DNA from: Salinisphaeraceae bacterium
GTDB taxonomy: Bacteria; Pseudomonadota; Gammaproteobacteria; Nevskiales; Salinisphaeraceae
Direction: 5' to 3'
DNA: 64,000 bases
Assembly: GCA_002683405.1 (NCBI GenBank)
Contig: NYTH01000039.1
Coordinates: 1-64,000, forward strand
In this document: piece by piece, positions 1 to 9,059 of the stretch
Layout: each line of letters opens with the position of its first letter
Position numbering within the stretch: position 1 is the first letter of the stretch
Notes under the pieces: generated by a model
Told to the model about the DNA's origin: nothing
What the model saw: the letters and a program-made list of their open reading frames with translations, nothing else
Database searches by the model: none
Program-made: the position numbers and the translations under genes

Positions 1-841
1 ACTGGCCGTAGCTGTTCTTGCTGAGTGGGTCAGCCAGTGCCTGGAGTTCGCGGGCCGAGATGTAGCCGGCCCGGTAGGCGGTTTCTTCCGGGCTGGCGAT
101 TTTCAGCCCCTGCCGCGTTTCCAGTGTTTCGATGAATTTTCCAGCATCCAACAGGGACTCGTGTGTGCCGGTGTCCAGCCACGCGATGCCGCGGCCCAGC
201 TTCTCGACATGCAGCTGTCCACTGTCCATGTACAGCTGATTGAGATGGGTGATTTCCAGTTCGCCGCGGTCCGAGGGTCGAAGCTGCTTCGCCAGCTGGG
301 CGACCTGGCCATCAAAGAAATACAGCCCGGTCAGCGCATAGTTGGATTTCGGACGCTCCGGCTTTTCCTCAATCGAGACGGCCTGCCCATCGCTGTTGAA
401 TTCAACCACGCCATAGCGCTTTGCGTCGCTGACGCGGTAGGCAAAGACGGTGGCGCCGCTGCGCCGGTTGGCCGCGCGGCGTAGCTGGGCCTCCAGATCC
501 TGCCCGTGGAAAATATTGTCCCCCAGAATGAGCGCGCAGCCGGATGCGTCGATGAAGTCTTCCGCCAGCAAAAACGCCTGGGCGATGCCGTCCGGGCTTG
601 GCTGTTCGATGTAGTCGATGCTCAGTCCCCACTGGCTACCGTTGCCCAGCAGTTCCTCGAAGCGGGGCAGATCGCGGGGCGTCGAAATAAGCACGAACTC
701 CCGAATGCCGGCGAGCATCAGCGTGGTCAGCGGGTAGTAGACCATGGGCTTGTCGTAGACCGGCAGCAGCTGCTTGGAGACCGCGTGGGTTACCGGATAA
801 AGCCGTGTACCGCTGCCGCCGGCGAGGATGATGCCTTTCAT
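1..841 (-). CDS. rmlA: Glucose-1-phosphate thymidylyltransferase (partial, C-terminus cut by window edge)
   Basis: Makes dTDP-glucose from dTTP and glucose-1-phosphate, the first step of dTDP-L-rhamnose synthesis in the cytoplasm. The translation begins [18 protein letters not shown], the sugar-nucleotidyltransferase signature (residues 1-18), followed by [16 protein letters not shown], the substrate-binding segment. [11 protein letters not shown] and [16 protein letters not shown] are further family motifs. About 280 codons are present and the last ones read [12 protein letters not shown], close to the usual C-terminus of this roughly 290-residue family, so only a few residues lie outside the window. 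Its ATG overlaps the rmlB stop as ATGA, so the two are translationally coupled. Confidence 0.95.
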   Translation of the reverse strand, partial: MKGIILAGGSGTRLYPVTHAVSKQLLPVYDKPMVYYPLTTLMLAGIREFVLISTPRDLPRFEELLGNGSQWGLSIDYIEQPSPDGIAQAFLLAEDFIDASGCALILGDNIFHGQDLEAQLRRAANRRSGATVFAYRVSDAKRYGVVEFNSDGQAVSIEEKPERPKSNYALTGLYFFDGQVAQLAKQLRPSDRGELEITHLNQLYMDSGQLHVEKLGRGIAWLDTGTHESLLDAGKFIETLETRQGLKIASPEETAYRAGYISARELQALADPLSKNSYGQ

Positions 842-1929
842 GCCGAATCTCTCCGCCGCAAGCCCAGTCTTTGACCATCGTATCCGCGGCTGCTGATCTG
901 CTCTGCCCAGTCCGGATGAGCCAGATACCATTGCACTGTGTCGCGGAGGCCGGACGCCAGCGTATGTTCGGGAGTCCAGCCGAGCTCACGCTGAATCTTG
1001 CCGGCATCAATCGCGTAGCGACGGTCGTGGCCCAATCGATCCTCCACGAAAGTGATGAGTTCTTCGTAAGGTCGGTGTGTGTCTTGCGGGCGCAACTCAT
1101 CCAGCAGGTGGCAGATATCTCGGACGAGATCCACGTTGCGTCGCTCACAGTGCCCGCCAATGTTGTACTGCTCACCCGTGCGGCCCTGTTCGAAGGCCAG
1201 GATCAGCGCCCTGACGTGATCGTCCACGTGTAGCCAGTCGCGAACCTGCTGGCCATCGCCATAGACCGGCAGGGGTTTGCCTGCGAGGGCATTGAGAATC
1301 ATCAAGGGGATGAGCTTCTCGGGAAACTGATAGGGGCCGTAATTGTTGGAGCAGTTGGTCAGCAGCACGGGCAGGCCGTAGGTATGCCCCCAGGCGCGGA
1401 CCAGATGATCGGAACCGGCCTTGCTTGCCGAGTAGGGGGAGTTGGGCGCGTAGGCGGTGGTTTCAGTAAACAGGCCGGCATCCCCGAGACTGCCGTACAC
1501 CTCATCCGTGGACACGTGATGAAAGCGGAAAAGCGATTTCACGGACTCATCACATTGCGTCCAGTAGGCGAGGCTGGTCTCCAGCAGGGTGAACGTGCCG
1601 ACGATATTCGTTTCGATGAATGCGGCCGGGCCGTCGATGGACCGGTCCACATGGGATTCGGCGGCCAAGTGAATCACGCCGGTGGGTTTGTGCTTGCGAA
1701 ACAGCGCCGTCAGTGCCGCAGAGTCACAAATATTTGCGTGCTCGAAGTGGTAGCGATCCGACGCATCATGAGGCTCGATTGCCGATGGGCAGGCGGCGTA
1801 TGTCAGCGCATCGACATTTACCACTTCGTGGGGCGTGCTTGTCAGAATTCGCCGGATAAGCGCGGAGCCGATGAATCCGGCGCCGCCCGTGACGAGTATT
1901 TTTTGCCGCTTGGAAGAATCGGATGCCAT
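838..1929 (-). CDS. rmlB: dTDP-glucose 4,6-dehydratase
   Basis: Converts dTDP-glucose to dTDP-4-keto-6-deoxyglucose, the second step of dTDP-rhamnose synthesis. It is an extended short-chain dehydrogenase. The NAD-binding glycine motif GGAGFIG lies at residues 15-21, [11 protein letters not shown] near 140 carries the catalytic Ser/Thr-Asp-Glu region, and YSASKAGSD near 168 is the YxxxK active site. [10 protein letters not shown] is also typical of RmlB. The length of 363 residues is normal. It precedes rmlA with a 4-base overlap; rmlC and rmlD would lie beyond the left edge. No strong Shine-Dalgarno is visible before the ATG at 1929. Confidence 0.96.
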   Translation of the reverse strand: MASDSSKRQKILVTGGAGFIGSALIRRILTSTPHEVVNVDALTYAACPSAIEPHDASDRYHFEHANICDSAALTALFRKHKPTGVIHLAAESHVDRSIDGPAAFIETNIVGTFTLLETSLAYWTQCDESVKSLFRFHHVSTDEVYGSLGDAGLFTETTAYAPNSPYSASKAGSDHLVRAWGHTYGLPVLLTNCSNNYGPYQFPEKLIPLMILNALAGKPLPVYGDGQQVRDWLHVDDHVRALILAFEQGRTGEQYNIGGHCERRNVDLVRDICHLLDELRPQDTHRPYEELITFVEDRLGHDRRYAIDAGKIQRELGWTPEHTLASGLRDTVQWYLAHPDWAEQISSRGYDGQRLGLRRRDSA

Positions 1930-2261
1930 TCGTTAGTCGGAATGAGGACGTTTGCAGGGATCGTAATGCTAGCTGGAAACAGCCCGGCTTACAGCGTCGC
2001 AGTAGTTGAACGGGGCGCCAAGGGTAATCGGCCAGGGTCAATGTCGCGGCATGTCGACGGCGAACGAACATGCCGTACCAGAAGCATTGTGCCAGACGTA
2101 TTTTTCGCGGCGGACTGCTGATTCATTGAAGCCAGGTTCGGTGGGCGGCTATCTGCCGGTGACGTCGCGGCCTGGGTGATGAGCGTGTTCCTGGGACGCA
2201 ACCCGGGCCTGGTTGTTGGCCTTGTCGCTCCCGATGGCGAGAAAAGAGCGCTTTAGCAGCT
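1930..2261. other. Intergenic stretch with no gene recognised
   Basis: This stretch lies upstream of rmlB. Open frames here lack recognisable domains. The rmlB promoter should be here on the minus strand, but I could not pick a convincing -35/-10 pair. Confidence 0.5.
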
Positions 2262-2493
2262 TCGGCCATTGGCCGTTTTCCTCCCGGTCTGCGTGTAGCG
2301 TTGGAGAAGACGCGGTGCTGGAGGAGGAAATTCCGGGTTGATAGCTGCGGCAATACTCGCCTTGGCGGAGGGTTAGCGCTTTCCAGAGGCGGCCATTGGC
2401 TGTTTTCCTCCCGGTCCGCGTTTTGCGCTGATAGAAGATGGTTGTTGGAGGAGGGAATTCCGGCCTGCTCGTTGGAGTAGAAACTGCTTCTAC

Positions 2494-2525
2494 GGGCCGG
2501 AATTGGTCGGGGTAGCAGGATTTGA
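2494..2525 (-). repeat. Truncated copy of tRNA-Pro 3' end plus flank
   Basis: These 32 bases are identical to 3071-3102. Bases 2504-2525 are the last 22 nucleotides of tRNA-Pro (3' half of the T-arm, acceptor strand and CCA) and 2494-2503 are its downstream flank. The match stops inside the T-loop and is followed by an unrelated hairpin cassette. Without 5' half or anticodon it cannot make a tRNA. Confidence 0.9.
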
Positions 2526-2640
2526 CCGGGAGGGCAGGAAGCCCGGACGGCGCGAGCGCAGCGAGTCCGAAGGGCGAGACGGATGAAGGACGAGCATGGC
2601 TCGGCCCCGGCGAGCGCCGCACAGGACGTGCGGCCGGGCG
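2526..2640 (+). repeat. Hairpin cassette (family alpha) abutting the tRNA-Pro fragment
   Basis: Reading away from the tRNA fragment, it contains GCTCGGCCCCGGCGAGCGCC at 2599-2618, shared with the cassettes at the tRNA-Thr and tRNA-Ser loci. Hairpin 1 is CGAGC-ATG-GCTCG (2591-2603). Hairpin 2 is GCCGCAC-AGGAC-GTGCGGC (2616-2634), a perfect 7-bp stem whose sequence differs from the equivalent stem at the other loci. It is probably a non-coding repeat; its function is unknown. Confidence 0.8.
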
Positions 2641-3080
2641 ACACTCAACCTTAGCGAGGACAGGAGTCCGAGCGACTCTCAAGGGAAATCGAAGCAGAGA
2701 CATCGCCACCTACGACCGTACTGACAGCCTCAGCAATGGATGTAGTGGTTGCCTACGTAACCGACGATTCATGGCGACGGGATTCCAGCCTGTTTTCTGC
2801 CGTAATACTCGCCTTGGCGGAGGGTTAGGGCTTTCCCGAGGCGGCCATTGGCTGTTTTCCTTCCGGTCCGCGTTTTGCGCTGATGGAAGGTGGTTGTTGG
2901 AGAAGGAATTCCGGCTTGGCCGTGGCGTAGAAATTGGCCGTGCGGAACGTTATAGCCTTCCGCGGGCGGCCATGTTCCGTTTTCCTCCCGGTCCGCGTAT
3001 AGCGTTGGAGAAGACGCGGTGCTGGAGGAGGAAATTCCGGCTTGATTGCTGGCGTAGGAACTACGTCGGTGGGCCGGAAT

Positions 3081-3157
3081 TGGTCGGGGTAGCAGGATTT
3101 GAACCTACGACCTCCGCCTCCCGAAGACGGCGCTCTACCAAGCTGAGCTATACCCCG
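3081..3157 (-). tRNA. tRNA-Pro (anticodon CGG)
   Basis: A 77-base cloverleaf on the minus strand. The acceptor CGGGGTA pairs with TACCCCG, the D-stem is GCTC/GAGC, the anticodon loop is TTCGGGA giving CGG, the T-loop is TTCAAAT, and CCA is encoded. It lies 5 bases after the ispB stop codon, so it is probably processed from the ispB transcript. Its 3' end is partly duplicated at 2504-2525. Confidence 0.96.
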
Positions 3158-3162
3158 TGGTT

Positions 3163-4131
3163 CTAGTGGCTGCGCCGGCAGGCAAAGTCGGCAAGCTGCA
3201 GCAGCGCTGACTTGCTGGGTGAGTCGGGAATGGATGCCAGAACAGCCTTCGCGGCGTCTGCTTCACCCTCAGCGCGAGCGCAAGTGTATGCCAAGGCATC
3301 GGTGGATTCAATTGCTTTTTGCACGGCGGCCAACTGGCTCAGATCGCCGTCCTCAATGACTTTGCGCAGAAAGTCGCGTTGCTCACCGGTGCTCTGCGCC
3401 ATGGCGCGTATGAGGGGCAGGGTAGCCTTGCCTTCGGCCAGGTCGTCGCCCAGGTTCTTGCCCCACTCTTCGCCCGTGGCCTGGTAGTCCAGCGCGTCGT
3501 CGGTGACCTGAAACGCCACCCCCAGATGCTGGCCGAAATCGGCCATGGCCTGCTGGGTCGCCTCATCTGAGGCGGCCAGCAGGGCGCCCAGGCGGCAGCC
3601 GGCCGAAAACAGGCTGGCGGTCTTGCGATCGGTGACTTCCAGATAGTCTGCTTCCGCCAGATCGGCATTGTGCGCGCTGAGCAGCTGCATGACCTCACCC
3701 TCGGCGATGCGATTGGTGGTGTCGGCCAGCACTTCCATGACCTGCGGGCGCTCCAGTTCGACCATCATCTGGAATGAGCGGGAGTAGAGGAAATCGCCGG
3801 TCAGCACGCTCGCGCCGTTGCCCCAGATGTGGTTGGCCGTGTCGCGGCCGCGGCGTTTGTCCGATTCGTCCACCACATCGTCATGCAGCAGCGTGGCGGT
3901 ATGGATGAACTCGACGATGGCCGCCAGCAGCACGTGCTCGTCGCCTTCGTAGCCGCTGGCGCGGGCGGCGAGCAGCACGGTGGCCGGCCGTAGGCGCTTT
4001 CCGCCGGCGCTGATGATGTAGTCGCCGAGCTGATTGATGAGGACGACATCGGAGGAAAGCCGCTCGCGAATCACGCGGTTGACGGCGTCCATATCCGCCT
4101 GAACAGGTTCTAGAATGGGTTTGAGATTCAT
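3163..4131 (-). CDS. ispB: Octaprenyl diphosphate synthase (trans-polyprenyl transferase)
   Basis: Adds isopentenyl units to farnesyl diphosphate to make the side chain of ubiquinone. The first aspartate-rich motif DDVVD is at residues 84-88 and the second, DDALD, at 211-215; GGKRLRP (43-49) binds the diphosphate. The length of 322 residues is normal. The start at 4131 (MNLKPILEPVQADMDAVN) matches family N-termini; an in-frame start further upstream would add 26 unrelated residues. It diverges from rplU, the usual arrangement in gammaproteobacteria. Its isopentenyl diphosphate supply is of interest because two MEP-pathway genes are absent from their usual places in this window. Confidence 0.96.
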   Translation of the reverse strand: MNLKPILEPVQADMDAVNRVIRERLSSDVVLINQLGDYIISAGGKRLRPATVLLAARASGYEGDEHVLLAAIVEFIHTATLLHDDVVDESDKRRGRDTANHIWGNGASVLTGDFLYSRSFQMMVELERPQVMEVLADTTNRIAEGEVMQLLSAHNADLAEADYLEVTDRKTASLFSAGCRLGALLAASDEATQQAMADFGQHLGVAFQVTDDALDYQATGEEWGKNLGDDLAEGKATLPLIRAMAQSTGEQRDFLRKVIEDGDLSQLAAVQKAIESTDALAYTCARAEGEADAAKAVLASIPDSPSKSALLQLADFACRRSH

Positions 4132-4261
4132 CGTCTCGGCCAGCGGGAACCGCGCAAAGTTAGGGGCCGTGAATGGGGCTGTCAAGGAAATGCCATCTCG
4201 CAAAGGCAATCACCCGCCCGGAGAATGGCTGTTGCGGCGTGGGGTTCCTTTTGGAGGAGAC

Positions 4262-4745
4262 TCTGTGCCTTCGGCAAGCGCCCTTCGACAAGCTTCCTTC
4301 GACAGGCTTCCTTCGACAGGCTTCCTTCGACAGGCTTCCTTCGACAGGCTCAGGAGAACGGGCTGGGCTGGGGCGGTGGTTTTTATCGACGCCGTTCGGG
4401 TTGCGCTGGGTTGGTTGTTTTTATAGACACCGTTCGGGCTGAGCTTGTCGAAGTCCGGACCGAGCGGAGGCGGAAGCGTTGCGGGGCGTCATCGGCAAGC
4501 GCCCTTCGACAGGCTTCCTTCGACAGGCTCAGGAGAACGGGTTGGGCTGGGGTGGTGGTTTTATCGACACCGTTCGGGCTGAGGTCGTCGAAGTCCGGAC
4601 CGAACGGAGGCAGAGGTATTGCAGGGCGTGTTCGGCAGGTTCCCTTCGACAGGCTCAGGGTGAACGGGTTGAGAGGGGAGTTTTCGGTACCGTTCGCGCC
4701 GCTCGCACCGTTCGGGCTGAGCTTGTCGAAGTCCGCCCGTTTCGG
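4262..4745. repeat. REP-like inverted repeat cluster A (ispB-rplU gap)
   Basis: Alternating inverted motifs: forward type with GACAGGCTCAGG...GAACGG (near 4339, 4520 and 4646) and reverse type with GTTCGGGCTGAGCTTGTCGA (near 4433 and 4710, with a degenerate one near 4574). Forward and reverse copies are imperfect reverse complements, as in paired REP elements. At 4283-4338 a 14-base unit CTTCGACAGGCTTC is repeated four times in tandem before a final forward copy. No gene is seen between 4132 and 5023; apparent open frames are translations of the repeats. Confidence 0.88.
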
Positions 4746-4913
4746 CAGGCGCGCTGGATCATGCTTCTGATTGCGGAGGATTCGCCGGCGACTTTGCAGA
4801 GACCAGCCTCACAAGCACCTGCCGCCGGCAACATTGTTGCGTGATCCTGTGGCTGCGCGTCGTCACTCGCCGGTCCCCGGCAGCGATCACCGCGTGGCAA
4901 CGACATCCGAACG

Positions 4914-4942
4914 TTGACCGAAGGGGCCGGCATCGCTAGAAT
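4914..4942 (+). promoter_or_regulatory. Sigma-70 promoter for rplU-rpmA
   Basis: TTGACC (4914-4919), a 17-base spacer and TAGAAT (4937-4942), followed by the GC-rich TCGCGG. It lies about 80 bases before the rplU start. A near-identical -10 context (GCTAGAATTCGCG) occurs before murJ. Confidence 0.8.
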
Positions 4943-5023
4943 TCGCGGTCTTTTGCGGGCGGTGGTTTCGCTGCGGACCCGCTTTCCAACCGATTTCACC
5001 ACATATTACTGGAGTGGTCAGTG

Positions 5024-5344
5024 ATGCACGCGGTCATTCGTACCGGAGGCAAGCAGTACCGGGTCGCCGAGGGCGACGTACTGCGAGTCGAAAAGCTGGA
5101 TTCCGAACCCGGCAGCAGCGTTGAACTGGGCGAAGTGCTCATGTTCTCCAACGGCGATAGCAGCCAGATCGGCACGCCGCTGGTCGAGGGCGGGGCAGTG
5201 ACGGCCGAGATCACCCGGCACGGCCGCGCCGACAAGATCGATGTGGTCAAGTTCAAGCGTCGAAAGAAGTACCGCCGGTTGAAGGGCCATCGTCAGCACT
5301 TCACCGAAGTCAAGATCACCGGTTTCACCGGCGCCAGCGTTTAA
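5024..5344 (+). CDS. rplU: 50S ribosomal protein L21
   Basis: Structural protein of the large ribosomal subunit that binds 23S rRNA. It begins [18 protein letters not shown] and contains [17 protein letters not shown] near residue 80, both family signatures. The length is 106 residues. A GTG sits just before the ATG; I chose the ATG at 5024 because GGAG at 5011-5014 is then well spaced and it matches the family start. It is cotranscribed with rpmA, which begins 44 bases downstream. Confidence 0.97.
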   Translation: MHAVIRTGGKQYRVAEGDVLRVEKLDSEPGSSVELGEVLMFSNGDSSQIGTPLVEGGAVTAEITRHGRADKIDVVKFKRRKKYRRLKGHRQHFTEVKITGFTGASV

Positions 5345-5388
5345 CACCGCGCTGCCGGACACTCCAGACACTTAGGGACGATAGCGAT

Positions 5389-5649
5389 ATGGCACATAAG
5401 AAAGCAGGCGGCAGTACACGTAACGGTCGCGATTCCGAGTCCAAACGCCTGGGCGTGAAGCGCTATGGCGGCCAAGACGTGACGGCGGGCAATATCATCG
5501 TGCGCCAGCGCGGCAGCTCCTTCCATCCGGGCGAGAATGTCGGCATGGGCAAGGACTACACGCTCTTCGCCACGGCCGACGGCAAGGTGGCGTTCGGCGT
5601 GAAAGGCCCGAAGAGCCGCAAGTACGTGAGCGTTATCGCCGCTGGGTAA
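5389..5649 (+). CDS. rpmA: 50S ribosomal protein L27
   Basis: Large-subunit protein near the peptidyl-transferase centre. It begins [20 protein letters not shown] and contains [12 protein letters not shown] near residue 35, the family signature. The length of 86 residues is normal. It forms the usual rplU-rpmA pair and is followed by a strong terminator, so ribosomal-protein and obgE expression are partly separated. Confidence 0.98.
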   Translation: MAHKKAGGSTRNGRDSESKRLGVKRYGGQDVTAGNIIVRQRGSSFHPGENVGMGKDYTLFATADGKVAFGVKGPKSRKYVSVIAAG

Positions 5650-5678
5650 GCGAGCCTTCAACGTGCTGTTGAAGAAGG

Positions 5679-5703
5679 CCCCGCCACCGGCGGGGTTTTT
5701 TTT
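5679..5703 (+). terminator. Rho-independent terminator after rpmA
   Basis: A 7-bp GC stem CCCCGCC-ACC-GGCGGGG (5679-5695) is followed by eight T residues. It ends the rplU-rpmA transcript before obgE. Confidence 0.93.
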
Positions 5704-5713
5704 GCACGTTTAA

Positions 5714-7922
<2,209 letters not shown>

Positions 7923-7953
7923 CGGCCTAGGCTCGCGGCTCCGGCGAGCAGCC

Positions 7954-7983
7954 AAAAAAAAACGCGCCGACCGGCGCGTTTTT
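7954..7983. terminator. Bidirectional terminator between proB and rpsT
   Basis: AACGCGCC (7961-7968) and GGCGCGTT (7973-7980) form an 8-bp stem with loop GACC. A run of A lies on the left (7954-7962) and of T on the right (7979-7983), so it can end both the proB transcript (plus) and the rpsT transcript (minus). Confidence 0.92.
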
Positions 7984-8007
7984 CTGTCTCCGTCGGCGCA
8001 GCGCCGA

Positions 8008-8271
8008 TCAGGCCATGGCCTGAACCTGCTGATTCAGGCGCGACTTGTGCCGCGCGGCCTTGTTCGGGTGAATCTGACCCTTGCCCGCCATGTTGTCCAG
8101 CACCGGCACGGCAACCTTGTAGGCCTGCTCGGCGACGGCCTTGTCGCCGCTGGCGATGGCCTTGCGCACGTTCTTGATGTGCGTGCGAACGAGCGAGCGC
8201 TGGGATGCATTGTGCTGACGACGCACTTCAGCCTGACGTGCGCGTTTTCTGGCCTGGGGAGAGTTAGCCAC
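8008..8271 (-). CDS. rpsT: 30S ribosomal protein S20 (GTG start)
   Basis: Small-subunit protein binding 16S rRNA. The protein begins with ANSPQARKRARQAEVRRQHN after the start and includes HIKNVRKAI and HPNKAARHKSRLN; 87 residues is normal. I place the start at the GTG at 8271 because GGAG (8281-8278) lies 6 bases upstream. The frame stays open much further upstream, but that part is only repeat sequence. A non-AUG start is notable: E. coli rpsT uses UUG, which is part of its autoregulation. Confidence 0.96.
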   Translation of the reverse strand: MANSPQARKRARQAEVRRQHNASQRSLVRTHIKNVRKAIASGDKAVAEQAYKVAVPVLDNMAGKGQIHPNKAARHKSRLNQQVQAMA

Positions 8272-8325
8272 GTGATACTCCGAAAATGAATCTGTTTCGG
8301 GCCGGACAGCCCGCGAAGGCCGCGT

Positions 8326-8354
8326 ATTATTCGGATTTGGCGCGCCCGTGTCAA
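8326..8354 (-). promoter_or_regulatory. Sigma-70 promoter for rpsT
   Basis: On the minus strand, a consensus TTGACA (8354-8349), a 17-base spacer, then AATAAT (8331-8326). It lies about 55 bases upstream of the GTG start and just inside the edge of the neighbouring REP cluster. Confidence 0.75.
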
Positions 8355-8377
8355 CGAAACGGCCGCCCACCGGGCCG

Positions 8378-8765
8378 GGTTTCGACAGGCTCAGCCCGGA
8401 CGGAGGGGTATTGGCGCCGCGACTACCGGAAACGCGTGCGCCGCACCTCACCCCATGCCCAGTCCACCGTTCACCCTGAGCTTGTCGATAGGGAGCCTGA
8501 ACAAATGGCATCAAGCAATCATCACCTCCGCTCGGTCCGGACTTCGACAAGCTCAGCCCGAACGGTGTCGATAGACCACCCCAGCACAGCCCGTTCACCC
8601 TGAGCTTGTCGAAGGGAACCCGGCGAAGGCACCAGGCGATCCACTGCCTCCGTTCGGTTCGGACTTCGGCGTGGCTCAGCCCGAACGGTACCGATGAAAG
8701 CCACCTCCCGAACCCATCCCGTTCACCCTGAGCCTGTCGCAGGGAGCCTATCGAAGGGCGCTGGT
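8378..8765. repeat. REP-like inverted repeat cluster B (rpsT-murJ gap)
   Basis: At least six REP-like motifs alternate in orientation, for example TTCACCCTGAGCTTGTCGA near 8467 and 8596, CTTCGACAAGCTCAGCCCGA near 8541, and more degenerate copies near 8382, 8664 and 8719. A further isolated copy lies at 8910-8935. They match clusters A, C and D in the window. The gap 8272-9059 otherwise holds only the rpsT and murJ promoter regions; no gene is seen. Confidence 0.85.
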
Positions 8766-9027
8766 TGAAATGAGTGCCTGCGATCTGACGCGACTCGCGC
8801 TTGGCATTCGCCGGAATACGCGCTGCGCGCTCCTTCCGGCCTACAAAGATTGGCCGCATTCGGGTAGGCCGGATGCAGCGAAGCGGAATCCGGCACCCCG
8901 GCAGCCCGGGCTTCGACAGGCTCAGCCCGAGCGGGCAATCGTAAGCAGCTTTGGCAAACCGATTCGCGCGGCAAGTGATCTGTCTTGGCGCTGCTACTTT
9001 TACCGCTTAACGGTGGGGCGCCTCTGC

Positions 9028-9033
9028 TAGAAT
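9028..9033 (+). promoter_or_regulatory. Probable -10 element of the murJ promoter
   Basis: TAGAAT in the context GCTAGAATTCGCG, almost identical to the rplU promoter's -10 region, 26 bases before the murJ ATG. The -35 is poor (CTTAAC near 9006), so this is a tentative call. If correct, the murJ leader is very short. Confidence 0.5.
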
Positions 9034-9059
9034 TCGCGCTCGCTTCCCGCAGTTCAAAC

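Larger units (their letters stand above)
2262..3080. repeat. Imperfect repeat array downstream of tRNA-Pro
   Basis: A segment beginning CGGCCATTGGCTGTTTTCCT and ending near GAATTCCGG recurs at about 2262, 2391, 2843 and 2968 with modest divergence. A second segment, TACTCGCCTTGGCGGAGGGT, occurs at about 2355 and 2807. Both larger blocks end in the same GGGCCGGAATTGGTCGGGGT junction into tRNA-Pro sequence (2494 and 3071). In the tRNA's own direction, each tRNA 3' end is thus followed by the same flank. The layout suggests segmental duplication of the tRNA-Pro 3' end with its downstream DNA. No real gene is seen; open frames across it change with the repeats. Confidence 0.75.

Noticed and set aside
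2522-3166. Open frame of 214 codons on the plus strand ending in VAGFEPTTSASRRRRSTKLS
   Set aside because: The tail is the well-known false translation of a tRNA-Pro gene on the opposite strand, and the rest is repeat sequence.
4225-4770. Possible small proteins in cluster A
   Set aside because: All frames are translations of the REP-like motifs (recurring RQASFDRL and similar) and lack ribosome-binding sites.
8272-8859. N-terminal extension of rpsT by nearly 200 codons
   Set aside because: The extra region is REP-like repeat and promoter DNA; S20 is about 87 residues and has its own ribosome-binding site at the GTG.
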